This document shows, piece by piece, positions 1-8,467 of a stretch of DNA of 40,608 bases; the stretch's first letter is position 1; each line of letters starts with the position of its first letter. The stretch covers positions 1 through 40,608 of the forward strand of contig NZGE01000048.1 of assembly GCA_002689455.1 (NCBI GenBank), given 5' to 3'. The stretch comes from Magnetococcales bacterium (GTDB lineage: Bacteria > Pseudomonadota > Alphaproteobacteria > UBA2136). The translations under genes and the position numbers were made by a program. The notes below the pieces were generated by a model. The model did not search any database. It had not been told where the DNA came from and worked only from the letters and a program-made list of their open reading frames with translations.

Positions 1-1442
1 ATGGTCCTGCCACAACATGGGAAAATGATGACCCACAATGCCAAGCCATTGAAAATGGAACACATGTTGATGTTTTGGAATTTGATGCTGCATCCCACAC
101 AGGTGTGGACGATATACGCTCTCTTTTTGAAGGTGTAAACTATGCACCTGTCCAAGGTAACTATAAAGTTTACATTATTGATGAGGTTCACATGCTTTCT
201 AAGCAGGCATTCAATGCTCTGCTTAAAACGCTAGAAGAGCCACCAGAAAAAGTAAAATTCATTTTTGCGACAACTGAAGTAAACAAAATTCCTGTCACCG
301 TTCTTTCTCGTTGTCAGCGTTTTGACTTAAAGCGCATTAGTGCAGAAGATTTATGCGGGCTTTACACCTCTATCCTTGAAAAAGAAGATGTAAAATTCGA
401 CCAAAAAGCTGTTATGCAAATTGCAAAAGCTGCCGATGGCTCCGCACGTGATGGTTTATCTCTTCTGGATCAAGCCATTGCTTTAAGTATTGGCAGTGAA
501 GTAACACTGGATGTTGTGAACGGTATGCTTGGCATGGCCGACCGTGCCCGTGCTTACGACTTATTTGAAACCCTTATGCAAGGCGACATGACAAACATGC
601 TTGAAAAATTAAACAGCATGTACGAAACAGGCTACGACCCCTTAATGATTGTAAGTGACCTTTTATCTGTTTCACACCTCATCACAAAGCTCAAAACCAT
701 TCCAAATATGGAAAATTCAAGCACATTAAGTGAACTTGAAAAAACACGTGGCAATGAAATGGCACAAAAATTAGGTTTAGAAAACTTATCGCGCGCTTAC
801 CAAATGCTGCTTACAGTTATTAACGAAGCTAAACTTGCACCACGCCCATTTGAAGTGGTTGAAATGGGGCTTATTCGTGTAGCACACATGGCACCAATGC
901 CTGCCATATCCACCCTGATTGACATGGCAAAGGGGGCTGGCAACGCCGCAACAAAAAAGCAGGCTGAGCCTGCAAAACAGGCTCCAATAAACAATCAGCC
1001 AAAACAAAACAAAGCGCCTGCTTCTGCCCCTGCGCAAAAGCAAAAACCTTCTGTAACACCCCAAAAACCTGAAAAAATGGATTTTTCATGGCGCGGTATT
1101 GTTGAAAAATTACAAGCTGATTATGCACCTTTAGTGGGCTCACTTGTCACACAAATCCGCCCTGAAGAAGTAACAGACCAATCTTTAAAACTTAAATACA
1201 TCAAAGGCCTACGCAGCGAACGTGAGCTTCAAAACCAACTTTCAGAAGCATTACAAAAAACATTTGGCAGACGTTTCAATATATCACTGAACGGTGAAAG
1301 CACCTCAGAAACCTTAGCCGAAACCTATGCGCGTGAAGGCGAAGAACGTAAAATTCGTGCATTAAAACTACCCGATGTACAGAAAATTTTAGATGCATTT
1401 CCAGGCTCGGAAGTGTTAAAAGTAAATGCAACAAAAAAATAA
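1..1442 (+). CDS. dnaX: DNA polymerase III subunit gamma/tau, 5' truncated by the window edge
   Basis: The frame is open from nt 3 (GPATTWENDDPQCQAIENGTHVDVLEFDAASHTGVDDIR...). DnaX motifs include EFDAASHTGVDDIR, YKVYIIDEVHMLSKQAFNALLKTLEEPP and FIFATTEVNKIPVTVLSRCQRFDLKR. The ORF-track start at 75 is an internal TTG. Confidence 0.97.
   Translation, partial: GPATTWENDDPQCQAIENGTHVDVLEFDAASHTGVDDIRSLFEGVNYAPVQGNYKVYIIDEVHMLSKQAFNALLKTLEEPPEKVKFIFATTEVNKIPVTVLSRCQRFDLKRISAEDLCGLYTSILEKEDVKFDQKAVMQIAKAADGSARDGLSLLDQAIALSIGSEVTLDVVNGMLGMADRARAYDLFETLMQGDMTNMLEKLNSMYETGYDPLMIVSDLLSVSHLITKLKTIPNMENSSTLSELEKTRGNEMAQKLGLENLSRAYQMLLTVINEAKLAPRPFEVVEMGLIRVAHMAPMPAISTLIDMAKGAGNAATKKQAEPAKQAPINNQPKQNKAPASAPAQKQKPSVTPQKPEKMDFSWRGIVEKLQADYAPLVGSLVTQIRPEEVTDQSLKLKYIKGLRSERELQNQLSEALQKTFGRRFNISLNGESTSETLAETYAREGEERKIRALKLPDVQKILDAFPGSEVLKVNATKK
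953..984 (+). promoter_or_regulatory. Predicted programmed -1 ribosomal frameshift signal in dnaX
   Basis: In-frame A AAA AAG (953-959), 6-nt spacer, stem GAGCCTG (966-972) / CAGGCTC (978-984) with loop CAAAA, and a -1 frame TGA at 965-967. Confidence 0.8.
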
Positions 1443-1454
1443 AGGCATTTTATA

Positions 1455-1904
1455 ATGGTTAAAACTGCAATTGACGTACATGTTATTGAAAACGATGAAG
1501 AGCTTAAAAAAGCATACGAAATTCGTACGGAAGTTTTTATAGGCGAACAATGCGTTACACAAGAAGAAGAATTCGACGGTTTAGATGATGCATGCACACA
1601 ATACATTGCAAAAGTCGCTGGTGTTACAGCAGGCACTGCCCGTGTTCGCATTTTAAAAAATTCTGACGAAGGTGAAGTTAAACTTGAACGTATCAGCGTT
1701 CTTAAAAACTTCCGTAGCTATGGCGTTGGCCGTAAAATTGTAGAAAGAATTTTACACGACCTTAAAGGACAAGGTTACAAACATGTTGTTCTTTACGGTC
1801 AAACACACGCTTTAGGTTTTTACCAGTCCTTTGGCTTTAAACCCTATGGCGATGAATTTATGGATGCTCGCATCCCACATAGAAAACTAAAACTAGAATT
1901 ATAA
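1455..1904 (+). CDS. GNAT family N-acetyltransferase
   Basis: ElaA/GNAT-like pattern: AYEIRTEVFIGEQCVTQEEEFDGLD, GTARVRILKN, LERISVLKNFRSYGVGRKIVERIL, FYQSFGFKPYG. Confidence 0.88.
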   Translation: MVKTAIDVHVIENDEELKKAYEIRTEVFIGEQCVTQEEEFDGLDDACTQYIAKVAGVTAGTARVRILKNSDEGEVKLERISVLKNFRSYGVGRKIVERILHDLKGQGYKHVVLYGQTHALGFYQSFGFKPYGDEFMDARIPHRKLKLEL

Positions 1905-1920
1905 TAAAGGAAACGAAATC

Positions 1921-2232
1921 ATGAAAAACATGGCATCAATGATGAAGCAAGCACAACAAATGCAAAAAAACATGCAAAACCTGCAAGCTGAACTTGAAAA
2001 ACACGAAATCACAGGAAGTGCAGCAGGAAACTCTGTAGAAGTAACAATGACATGTAAGCACAAAATCACAGGTCTTAAAATTGACGCAAGTGTTGTGGAC
2101 GCAGACGATATCGAAACTTTAGAAGACTTAATTACAGTTGCCTTCAACGACGCTGCAGATAAAGTGGAAACTTATGTTAACACTGAAGTAAACAAGGTAA
2201 CTGGTGGCATGAACATCCCTGGTTTAGGCTAG
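1921..2232 (+). CDS. ybaB: YbaB/EbfC family nucleoid-associated protein
   Basis: MKQAQQMQKNMQNLQAEL..., a small YbaB-type protein located between dnaX and recR. Confidence 0.93.
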   Translation: MKNMASMMKQAQQMQKNMQNLQAELEKHEITGSAAGNSVEVTMTCKHKITGLKIDASVVDADDIETLEDLITVAFNDAADKVETYVNTEVNKVTGGMNIPGLG

Positions 2233-2254
2233 GCTTTTACAGGACAAATAAAGC

Positions 2255-2587
2255 ATGATTACAATTTACCATAACCCACGTTGTTCAAAGTCACGTGCCG
2301 CTGTTGCGCTTTTAGAAGAAAAAGGGCTAACCTTTAACACGCACCTATACCTTGAAAACCCAATACCTAAAAATGTGCTTTTAACAGCGCTTGAAATATT
2401 GGGTGAAAGTATGATTCGCAAAAACGAAGCCGACTATAAAGAACACATAAAAGGTAAAAACTTACAAGGTGAAGAACTGGTAAATGCAATGCTTCAATTC
2501 CCTAAAACCATTGAAAGACCGTTGGTTGTCAACGGTTCAAAAATGGCACTGGGTCGACCGATTGAAAACATTGAGGAAATTCTTTAA
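2255..2587 (+). CDS. ArsC family (arsenate reductase-like) protein
   Basis: MITIYHNPRCSKSRAAVALLEEKG... with PRCSKSR active-site motif and IERPLVVNGSKMALGRP. The stop overlaps the recR start (TAATG). Confidence 0.9.
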   Translation: MITIYHNPRCSKSRAAVALLEEKGLTFNTHLYLENPIPKNVLLTALEILGESMIRKNEADYKEHIKGKNLQGEELVNAMLQFPKTIERPLVVNGSKMALGRPIENIEEIL

Positions 2588-3186
2588 TGTCCGACACGAA
2601 AATGCAGCCTTTTGACCAACTGGTCCGTGAACTTTCAAGCCTACCAGGTTTTGGTAAACGCAGTGCACAAAGGGCTGCCCTTTCTCTTTTAAAAAACCGT
2701 TCAAAAATCAACAAACTTATTCACAACCTCAAAGAAGTTGATGATAAAGTTGAAGAGTGTCAAACATGTGGCAACTTATCACTTTCAAATCCATGCCACC
2801 TTTGTACCAACCAAGAGCGTAACCAAAGCGTTATTTGCGTTGTGGAGGGCGTTGACGATTTATGGGCCATGGAACGCAGCGAGTTTTTTGACGGTGTTTA
2901 CCATGTATTAGGCGGTGTTGTTAGCGCCATTGATGGCATTGGACCTGATGACCTACGATTTAAAGAACTTCTTCAGCGTATTGAAAATACCAACATATCT
3001 GAAGTTATTTTAGCCCTTGGCGCATCGGTTGATGGCAGCACAACAGGACACTTACTTGCCAGACGCTTAAAAGAAAAAGGCGTAAAAGTAACCACCCTTG
3101 CCCGTGGTATGCCAATGGGTTCAGAAGTTGACTATTTAGATGCGGGTACATTAACCCTTGCGCTCAATGGTCGTATGGAAATTTAG
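2587..3186 (+). CDS. recR: Recombination mediator protein RecR
   Basis: LPGFGKRSAQRAALSLL, C4 zinc motif CQTCGNLSLSNPCHLC, and Toprim segment VVEGVDDLWAMERS...YHVLGGVVSAIDGIGPDDL. Confidence 0.97.
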   Translation: MSDTKMQPFDQLVRELSSLPGFGKRSAQRAALSLLKNRSKINKLIHNLKEVDDKVEECQTCGNLSLSNPCHLCTNQERNQSVICVVEGVDDLWAMERSEFFDGVYHVLGGVVSAIDGIGPDDLRFKELLQRIENTNISEVILALGASVDGSTTGHLLARRLKEKGVKVTTLARGMPMGSEVDYLDAGTLTLALNGRMEI

Positions 3187-3264
3187 GAACGAAATGACTT
3201 TACCCTCGAAATATCCCCCTTTAATTTCTGGAAACTCACAATAACAATCTAAAAGGACAAATAA

Positions 3265-3834
3265 ATGGCTCTTATGTACACACCAGATGAAAAACAGAAC
3301 CTAAAAGCACCACATTTCGAAAACCTTTTAGGCACAGACGGCGAAAAATACAATCTCCAAAAAGTTCAAAAAGAATCGGGGTTTTTAGTGATGTTTATTT
3401 GCAATCACTGCCCTTACGTTAAAGGCATTATGGATCGCCTTCCACAAACAATGGAAAAATTACAAAAAATGGGGTTCGGTGTTATTGCTATAAACAGCAA
3501 CGATGCAATCGAATACGAAGAAGACAATTTTGACAACATGGTCACCTTTGCCAAAAACAACAAATTCACATTCCCTTACGTTGTTGATGAAAAAAACATT
3601 GTCGCCGATCAATACGAAGCGATTTGTACGCCAGATTTCTTTTTATTTAACGCAGATGGCAACCTTGAATACCGTGGAAGATTAGACAGTAGTGGTAAAA
3701 ACCCAGCCAGCGAAGAAACTGTACCAGAGCTTTTAAATGCGGCTCAAGAAATTGCTATTGGTGGTTCGTTTTCAGGCAAACAAATTCCTTCTATGGGCTG
3801 CTCAATTAAGCGGTCGCACAGTGACAGCGATTAA
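3265..3834 (+). CDS. Thioredoxin-fold (redoxin/AhpC-like) protein
   Basis: GFLVMFICNHCPYVKGIMDRL (CNHCPYV motif), IAINSNDAIEYEEDNFDNM, MGCSIK near the C-terminus. Confidence 0.85.
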   Translation: MALMYTPDEKQNLKAPHFENLLGTDGEKYNLQKVQKESGFLVMFICNHCPYVKGIMDRLPQTMEKLQKMGFGVIAINSNDAIEYEEDNFDNMVTFAKNNKFTFPYVVDEKNIVADQYEAICTPDFFLFNADGNLEYRGRLDSSGKNPASEETVPELLNAAQEIAIGGSFSGKQIPSMGCSIKRSHSDSD

Positions 3835-4116
3835 AGGCGCTTAACCTCAGCAATCCCACAAGCCGCCTTGCTTTAACTTCCAACGCTTTAAGGTGGGTGC
3901 TTGTATCAGGATACAAACTGTTGTATATTCCGCCAAGAATTAACAGAAGGCAGGCAAAAGGTGCACCGCCAGAATGGTTAATATTTGGATGAAAATTTTA
4001 TTTTTGCATGACCGTGGAAACGTAGATGTAGATAAAACTACATACGCCCCGCGAAAGCACAAAAAAATGAAATTATCGCTAAAGAGTGACCATTCCAAAC
4101 AAAGGAGAAATGGATA

Positions 4117-5217
4117 ATGGGTTTTAAATGTGGCATCGTCGGCTTACCAAATGTAGGTAAATCAACACTTTTTAATGCACTAACAGAAACAGCTTCAGCC
4201 GAGGCTGCAAACTATCCTTTTTGTACAATCGAACCAAACGTAGGCCTTGTTTCAGTGCCAGATGAACGTGTAGACGCATTAGCTAAAATTGTAAACCCAC
4301 AACGCATTTTACCAACACAAATTGAGTTTGTGGACATTGCAGGTTTGGTGAAAGGTGCTTCAAAAGGTGAAGGCTTAGGAAACCAATTCCTAGCCAATAT
4401 TCGTGAAGTAGACGCCATTGCCCACGTGGTACGCTGCTTTGAAGACGGTAATATTACCCACGTAAACGGTAAAGTGGACCCTCTTTCTGATATTGAAACT
4501 ATTGAAACAGAACTTATGCTTGCGGACATGGCATCAGTTGAACGCACCATTGAAAACCACAGCAAAAAAGCTAAAGGTGGCGATAAAGAAGCAAAAATTA
4601 TGGTTGGCGCTTTAGAAAAAGTGAAAGAATGCCTTGATAACGGCCTTTCACCTCGCACAATTACAAGTTTTACCGATGATGAGAAAAAAGCTGTAAAACA
4701 CATGCAATTCTTATCTATGAAGCCTGTTATGTATGTGTGTAATGTTGAGGAATCGAACGCTAAGGACGGTAACGCACATTCTAACACTGTTAAAGAATAC
4801 GCAGAAAAGCAAGGTGCAGGTCACGTTGTTGTTTCAGCAGCAATTGAAGCAGAGGTTTCCACACTAGACCCAGAAGAAAAAGGCATGTTCCTTGAAGAAA
4901 TGGGATTAACAGAACCTGGCTTAAACCGCGTTATTCGTGCAGGTTACAAACTTCTTGGACTTATCACTTACTTTACAGCTGGTGTTAAAGAAGTACGTGC
5001 ATGGACAGTACGTGAAGGCTCAACCGCTCCACAAGCCGCTGGCGTTATTCATACAGACTTTGAAAAAGGTTTTATTCGTGCCGAAACGGTTGCTTACAAT
5101 GATTATGTATCCCTTGGAGGTGAATCTGGCGCGAAAGACGCTGGTAAACTTCGCCAAGAAGGTAAAGAGTACATTGTCAAAGATGGCGACATTTTACACT
5201 TCAAATTCAACGTCTAA
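4117..5217 (+). CDS. ychF: Redox-regulated ATPase YchF (Obg family)
   Basis: [36 protein letters not shown]-terminal TGS-like domain. AGGAG SD at 4103-4107. Confidence 0.97.
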   Translation: MGFKCGIVGLPNVGKSTLFNALTETASAEAANYPFCTIEPNVGLVSVPDERVDALAKIVNPQRILPTQIEFVDIAGLVKGASKGEGLGNQFLANIREVDAIAHVVRCFEDGNITHVNGKVDPLSDIETIETELMLADMASVERTIENHSKKAKGGDKEAKIMVGALEKVKECLDNGLSPRTITSFTDDEKKAVKHMQFLSMKPVMYVCNVEESNAKDGNAHSNTVKEYAEKQGAGHVVVSAAIEAEVSTLDPEEKGMFLEEMGLTEPGLNRVIRAGYKLLGLITYFTAGVKEVRAWTVREGSTAPQAAGVIHTDFEKGFIRAETVAYNDYVSLGGESGAKDAGKLRQEGKEYIVKDGDILHFKFNV

Positions 5218-5243
5218 CAAACATACCACACTTGATCGGATTA

Positions 5244-5272
5244 AACCCACTGCTTGCGGTGGGTTCTTTTTT
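5244..5272 (+). terminator. Rho-independent terminator downstream of ychF
   Basis: AACCCAC-TGCTTGCG-GTGGGTT followed by CTTTTTT. Confidence 0.8.
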
Positions 5273-5368
5273 GGATGATATAGCGAGGGGATATTACTAT
5301 ATTTTTTTGTATTTAAGGTTACTCATTCGATATCGACGGTCAATGTCCAGTCCGAAGACAATAAAAAA

Positions 5369-5452
5369 GCCACCGGTGACCCGTTTTCCCCGTTACCGCT
5401 GCTTCCTTTCGGACCTGACGGGGTTGGCGAGGTCTGCGTCCACCGATGGCGC
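5369..5452 (-). ncRNA. ffs: Bacterial small SRP RNA (4.5S)
   Basis: The reverse complement reads GCCATCGGTGGACGCAGACCTCGCCAACCCCGTCAGGTCCGAAAGGAAGCAGCGGTAACGGGGAAAACGGGTCACCGGTGGC. This has the diagnostic CAGGTCCG-AAGGAAGCAGC domain IV motif and closing helix GCCATCGGTG/CACCGGTGGC, followed by TTTTTTAT. Confidence 0.95.
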
Positions 5453-5477
5453 TTTAAGTGATAACATATATAAAATT

Positions 5478-5831
5478 TTATGCAAGTGAAATGGCACGTG
5501 GGTTATTGTTAGTATATTCTGGCCAAGGCGTATAATCCGTTGTTTCATGGGGTACATGAAAATCTTCTGGCCACAGGCCACGTGCTTTTAATTCAACAGT
5601 ATCAGTTCTTGGTAAATTCATAACCACAAGGTGTTCTTTGCCTGAAATTAAAAGCGGTGTAACCATAACTTCACGTGCCTTACCTTTCAAAACACCTGTT
5701 CGAATTGCTCGAATCTCACGAATAAGAACTGGCGTATAGGCTAAACTTCCACCTTGATACCACCACTTACCGCCATCTTTAGAAACCATTTCTAAACATG
5801 CAACACCTTTATATACTTTTGCTTTTGTCAT
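5478..5831 (-). CDS. Hypothetical protein (about 117 aa)
   Basis: ORF beginning MTKAKVYKGVACLEMVSKDGGKWWYQGG... Start trimmed to 5831 so that it is divergent from the histidine kinase gene. No recognised family. Confidence 0.6.
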   Translation of the reverse strand: MTKAKVYKGVACLEMVSKDGGKWWYQGGSLAYTPVLIREIRAIRTGVLKGKAREVMVTPLLISGKEHLVVMNLPRTDTVELKARGLWPEDFHVPHETTDYTPWPEYTNNNPRAISLA

Positions 5832-5889
5832 GCGCTTACATATTGTTATTTGTTTTTTATTTAAAACCATTTTGCATTATCATAACAAA

Positions 5890-7425
5890 ATGACACAGAC
5901 AAAAAAGAATAAAATACAATCGCAAACAGGCTCTAGTTTAGCTTTACGCCTATTATTGCCTACTGTTTTGATTATTGTGATTATTTACCTTGCCGTTGAC
6001 CTGATTGGATCTCGCATTAGTGAAACACTTTATAACAGGCAAACCGTTGAAACTTTAAACAACAATTTACAGCTTGCCCAAAAGGCACTGAATGAAGGGT
6101 GGCAAAACACTGAAGGCGCTGCCATTCGAACAGAAGCATTGTTAAAAGAATATACAACAAAAGTTTTAGCAGGCCGTTTAGACTTTATTGGATTTGGCGA
6201 CCAAAGCGGTGTGATGATTGTCGATAGTTATACTGGGCAAAACATTCAAACTTACCCATCCGACGCGTTGGCATTAGCCCCTGACGATGTAAACCAAATC
6301 ATCCGTGAACAAAACAGCCAATTTTTAGTTTATGAACTTCAAAAAGGTGGTTTTGCACTTAGCACATACTTTGCGCCACTCGGGCTACACCTTGTCGCCT
6401 TTAACAAAGTAGGCTATGAAAAAACTGCTGGCAAAGAAAACCAAAAAATATTGCTTATTTCTGTCTTTGCCTTAACCACCATCATGCTTATGCTTATGAT
6501 GTTTACTGTTATCTACCTTTCAATTACGAACCCGCTTACCAAAATGCGCAAGAAAATGTCGGCCATGATGAAAGAAGATACATATGAAGAAACATTAAGC
6601 ACCACAGAGGGTTCATTAGAAATTCAAGAACTTTCCAAACAATTTAACACCCTTATTTCACATATACATACCCGTGACCAACAAATTCACAAACACGCAG
6701 AAACATTAGAAAAAACCGTTGAAAAACGCACTTCCGAGCTTAAAAACGCACAACAACAACTTGTCCTGTCTGAAAGACTTGCCGCTATTGGGGAATTTGC
6801 TTCCAGCGTGGCGCATGAACTACGTAACCCTCTTTCCTCGATTAAACTAGGTGTTGATAAAATTTCCGAAATTGAAAGCATTGAAGGCAATAATAAAAGG
6901 CGTCTTGTGCTTATTCAAAAAGAAGTAAAAAGGTTAAGTGAAATGTTAAGCGGTATTTTAGCATTTGCAGCACCCAGTGCCATTAACATGACATCTATCC
7001 CTCTTAAAGAATTTATGGATGACCTGATCACCCTGAGCCAAGACATGGAAGAAAAAGAAAAACGCACCATTGTGCTTTCACCAATCCCTGCTCAAATGAA
7101 AATTACAGCCGATGATGACAAATTAAAACAAACGCTTATCAACGTTTTAAAAAATGCCTTTGAGGCTTCACCACCAAACAGTTTGATTGATATTCAAATA
7201 ACCGAAAAAAACAATAATATTCTCATTCAAATTACAAATGAAGGTGAACCTATCCCCAAAGAAGTTCAAAGCCGTTTATTCGAACCATTTTTCACCACAA
7301 AAAGCAAAGGTACAGGGCTAGGGCTCGCTACAACAAAAAGACTTATGCAAGAGATGGGTGGCGACATAGCACTTGAAAATAAAGATAAAAATCACATAAT
7401 AACTATATTAACACTTCAAAAATAG
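5890..7425 (+). CDS. Sensor histidine kinase (two TM segments, HAMP, HisKA, HATPase_c)
   Basis: TM segments LLLPTVLIIVIIYLAV and ILLISVFALTTIMLMLMMF, H-box ASSVAHELRNPLSSIK, N-box LINVLKNAFEASP, G-box FEPFFTTKSKGTGLGLATTKRLMQEMGG. ATG at 5890 (MTQTKKNK) preferred over the track start at 5830. Confidence 0.93.
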   Translation: MTQTKKNKIQSQTGSSLALRLLLPTVLIIVIIYLAVDLIGSRISETLYNRQTVETLNNNLQLAQKALNEGWQNTEGAAIRTEALLKEYTTKVLAGRLDFIGFGDQSGVMIVDSYTGQNIQTYPSDALALAPDDVNQIIREQNSQFLVYELQKGGFALSTYFAPLGLHLVAFNKVGYEKTAGKENQKILLISVFALTTIMLMLMMFTVIYLSITNPLTKMRKKMSAMMKEDTYEETLSTTEGSLEIQELSKQFNTLISHIHTRDQQIHKHAETLEKTVEKRTSELKNAQQQLVLSERLAAIGEFASSVAHELRNPLSSIKLGVDKISEIESIEGNNKRRLVLIQKEVKRLSEMLSGILAFAAPSAINMTSIPLKEFMDDLITLSQDMEEKEKRTIVLSPIPAQMKITADDDKLKQTLINVLKNAFEASPPNSLIDIQITEKNNNILIQITNEGEPIPKEVQSRLFEPFFTTKSKGTGLGLATTKRLMQEMGGDIALENKDKNHIITILTLQK

Positions 7426-7441
7426 GTTATAAAAAAAACGC

Positions 7442-7702
7442 ATGAGAAAATCACAAAACTTGGCCTTGCAACGCAACCTTATTATGGAAATTGACGAGGA
7501 GATTTGCCTTCTTTTAGCTGAAAGGCAAAAAGTTACAAGGGAAGTTCAAAAGCTTAAAGCTGAAAAAAAAATGCCTAAAGAAGATTTAGAGTGGGAAGAC
7601 GAACAAAACCAAAATTTAGTGATGCTTGCAAAGCGTTACCACTTAAACGATAAAACACTTTTAAGTGTATGGAATAGTATTCGCAACGACGTTAAAAGGT
7701 AA
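7442..7702 (+). CDS. Chorismate mutase (AroQ-type) domain protein, possibly degenerate
   Basis: 86 aa helical: LQRNLIMEIDEEICLLLAERQKVTREVQKLKAEK resembles the AroQ helix 1 core. Confidence 0.6.
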   Translation: MRKSQNLALQRNLIMEIDEEICLLLAERQKVTREVQKLKAEKKMPKEDLEWEDEQNQNLVMLAKRYHLNDKTLLSVWNSIRNDVKR

Positions 7703-7727
7703 GTTATTAAACTTACCTTTTTTTAAT
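7696..7727. terminator. Bidirectional terminator between convergent genes
   Basis: GGTAAGTT-ATTA-AACTTACC flanked by A and T runs. Confidence 0.8.
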
Positions 7728-8241
7728 TTTTCTTTTTCATGAAAATTGTAAATTCGGCAACTTTAAAGCCGAATTTTTTTATGTAATTACGGTTAATAAG
7801 AACACCATCGTTCATGCGGAACATCCAATCATCTAGCGCAACTTTATATTTTTTGCCATTCATTGGAAGTTCCATTTGGTAATTAAAACGAATCGCATTT
7901 CCATAAATATGCCCTGTGGCAGTATTTAAAACATCGTCAGCTTTACCTTCGTAATAAGTATCATTTACTTTTGTGACATACCATTTACGCTTCATCGTTT
8001 TACCATCATAAAAATGAAAAGTTTCACGAAGTTCCCCTTCGTTGCCATTCCACACACCTTCCATATCAATGTCAAAGCGTTGCAAAACATCACCTTTCCA
8101 GTCTTGCACAATGCCCCAAGCTTGAACAGGGCCATTAAAGTATTCTTTAAAATCCATTTTAGGTTCTTGGTTACTATACTTCTCAGGTGTCATGGAACAT
8201 CCTCCAATTAATATAATAAATGAAAGTAGCGCTTTATACAT
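7723..8241 (-). CDS. DUF3833 family lipoprotein
   Basis: Lipobox-like FIILIGGCSM. DUF3833 pattern: DFKEYFNGPVQAWGIVQDWKGDVLQRFDIDMEGVWNGNEG...YKVALDDWMFRMNDGVLINRNYIKKFG. Confidence 0.8.
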   Translation of the reverse strand: MYKALLSFIILIGGCSMTPEKYSNQEPKMDFKEYFNGPVQAWGIVQDWKGDVLQRFDIDMEGVWNGNEGELRETFHFYDGKTMKRKWYVTKVNDTYYEGKADDVLNTATGHIYGNAIRFNYQMELPMNGKKYKVALDDWMFRMNDGVLINRNYIKKFGFKVAEFTIFMKKKN

Positions 8242-8467
8242 TTTAAATCCAAATTTAGTTTCTTTTCTTAAAAAGATTACCACAAATTAGCCTTAAACAA
8301 AATTTTTGCGATTTTGTTACACATAAACAAACTCAAACCCCCTTTAAATACAATTTATTAAACTTATAATTTTGCTTATAACTGTTTTTAAACCAAAATA
8401 AGCTTGTTATTTAAATAAAAGTGGACTAATTGTATGCACATTCAAAATAAAATCTTGGAGAACGTTT

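Noticed and set aside
786-1143. Three minus-strand ORFs antisense to dnaX (786..1064, 797..994, 871..1143)
   Set aside because: They lie fully within a clearly conserved plus-strand gene, lack family motifs and overlap each other in several frames.
3840-4110. Possibility that the ychF leader is tmRNA, RNase P RNA or a TPP/cobalamin/SAM riboswitch
   Set aside because: I could not find the diagnostic motifs (e.g. GAGGAAAGTCCGGGC-like for rnpB, an ANDN-type tag reading frame for tmRNA, or riboswitch core consensus). It is kept as an unclassified structured region instead.
4212-4787. 191-aa minus-strand ORF antisense to ychF
   Set aside because: It is the mirror of a highly conserved GTPase reading frame. 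Its composition (Ser/Thr-rich) is typical of antisense translation, and no start context or homology is recognisable.
5232-5581. ORFs 5232..5489 (+) and 5393..5581 (-)
   Set aside because: They overlap the SRP RNA gene and the ychF terminator and are not believable coding regions.
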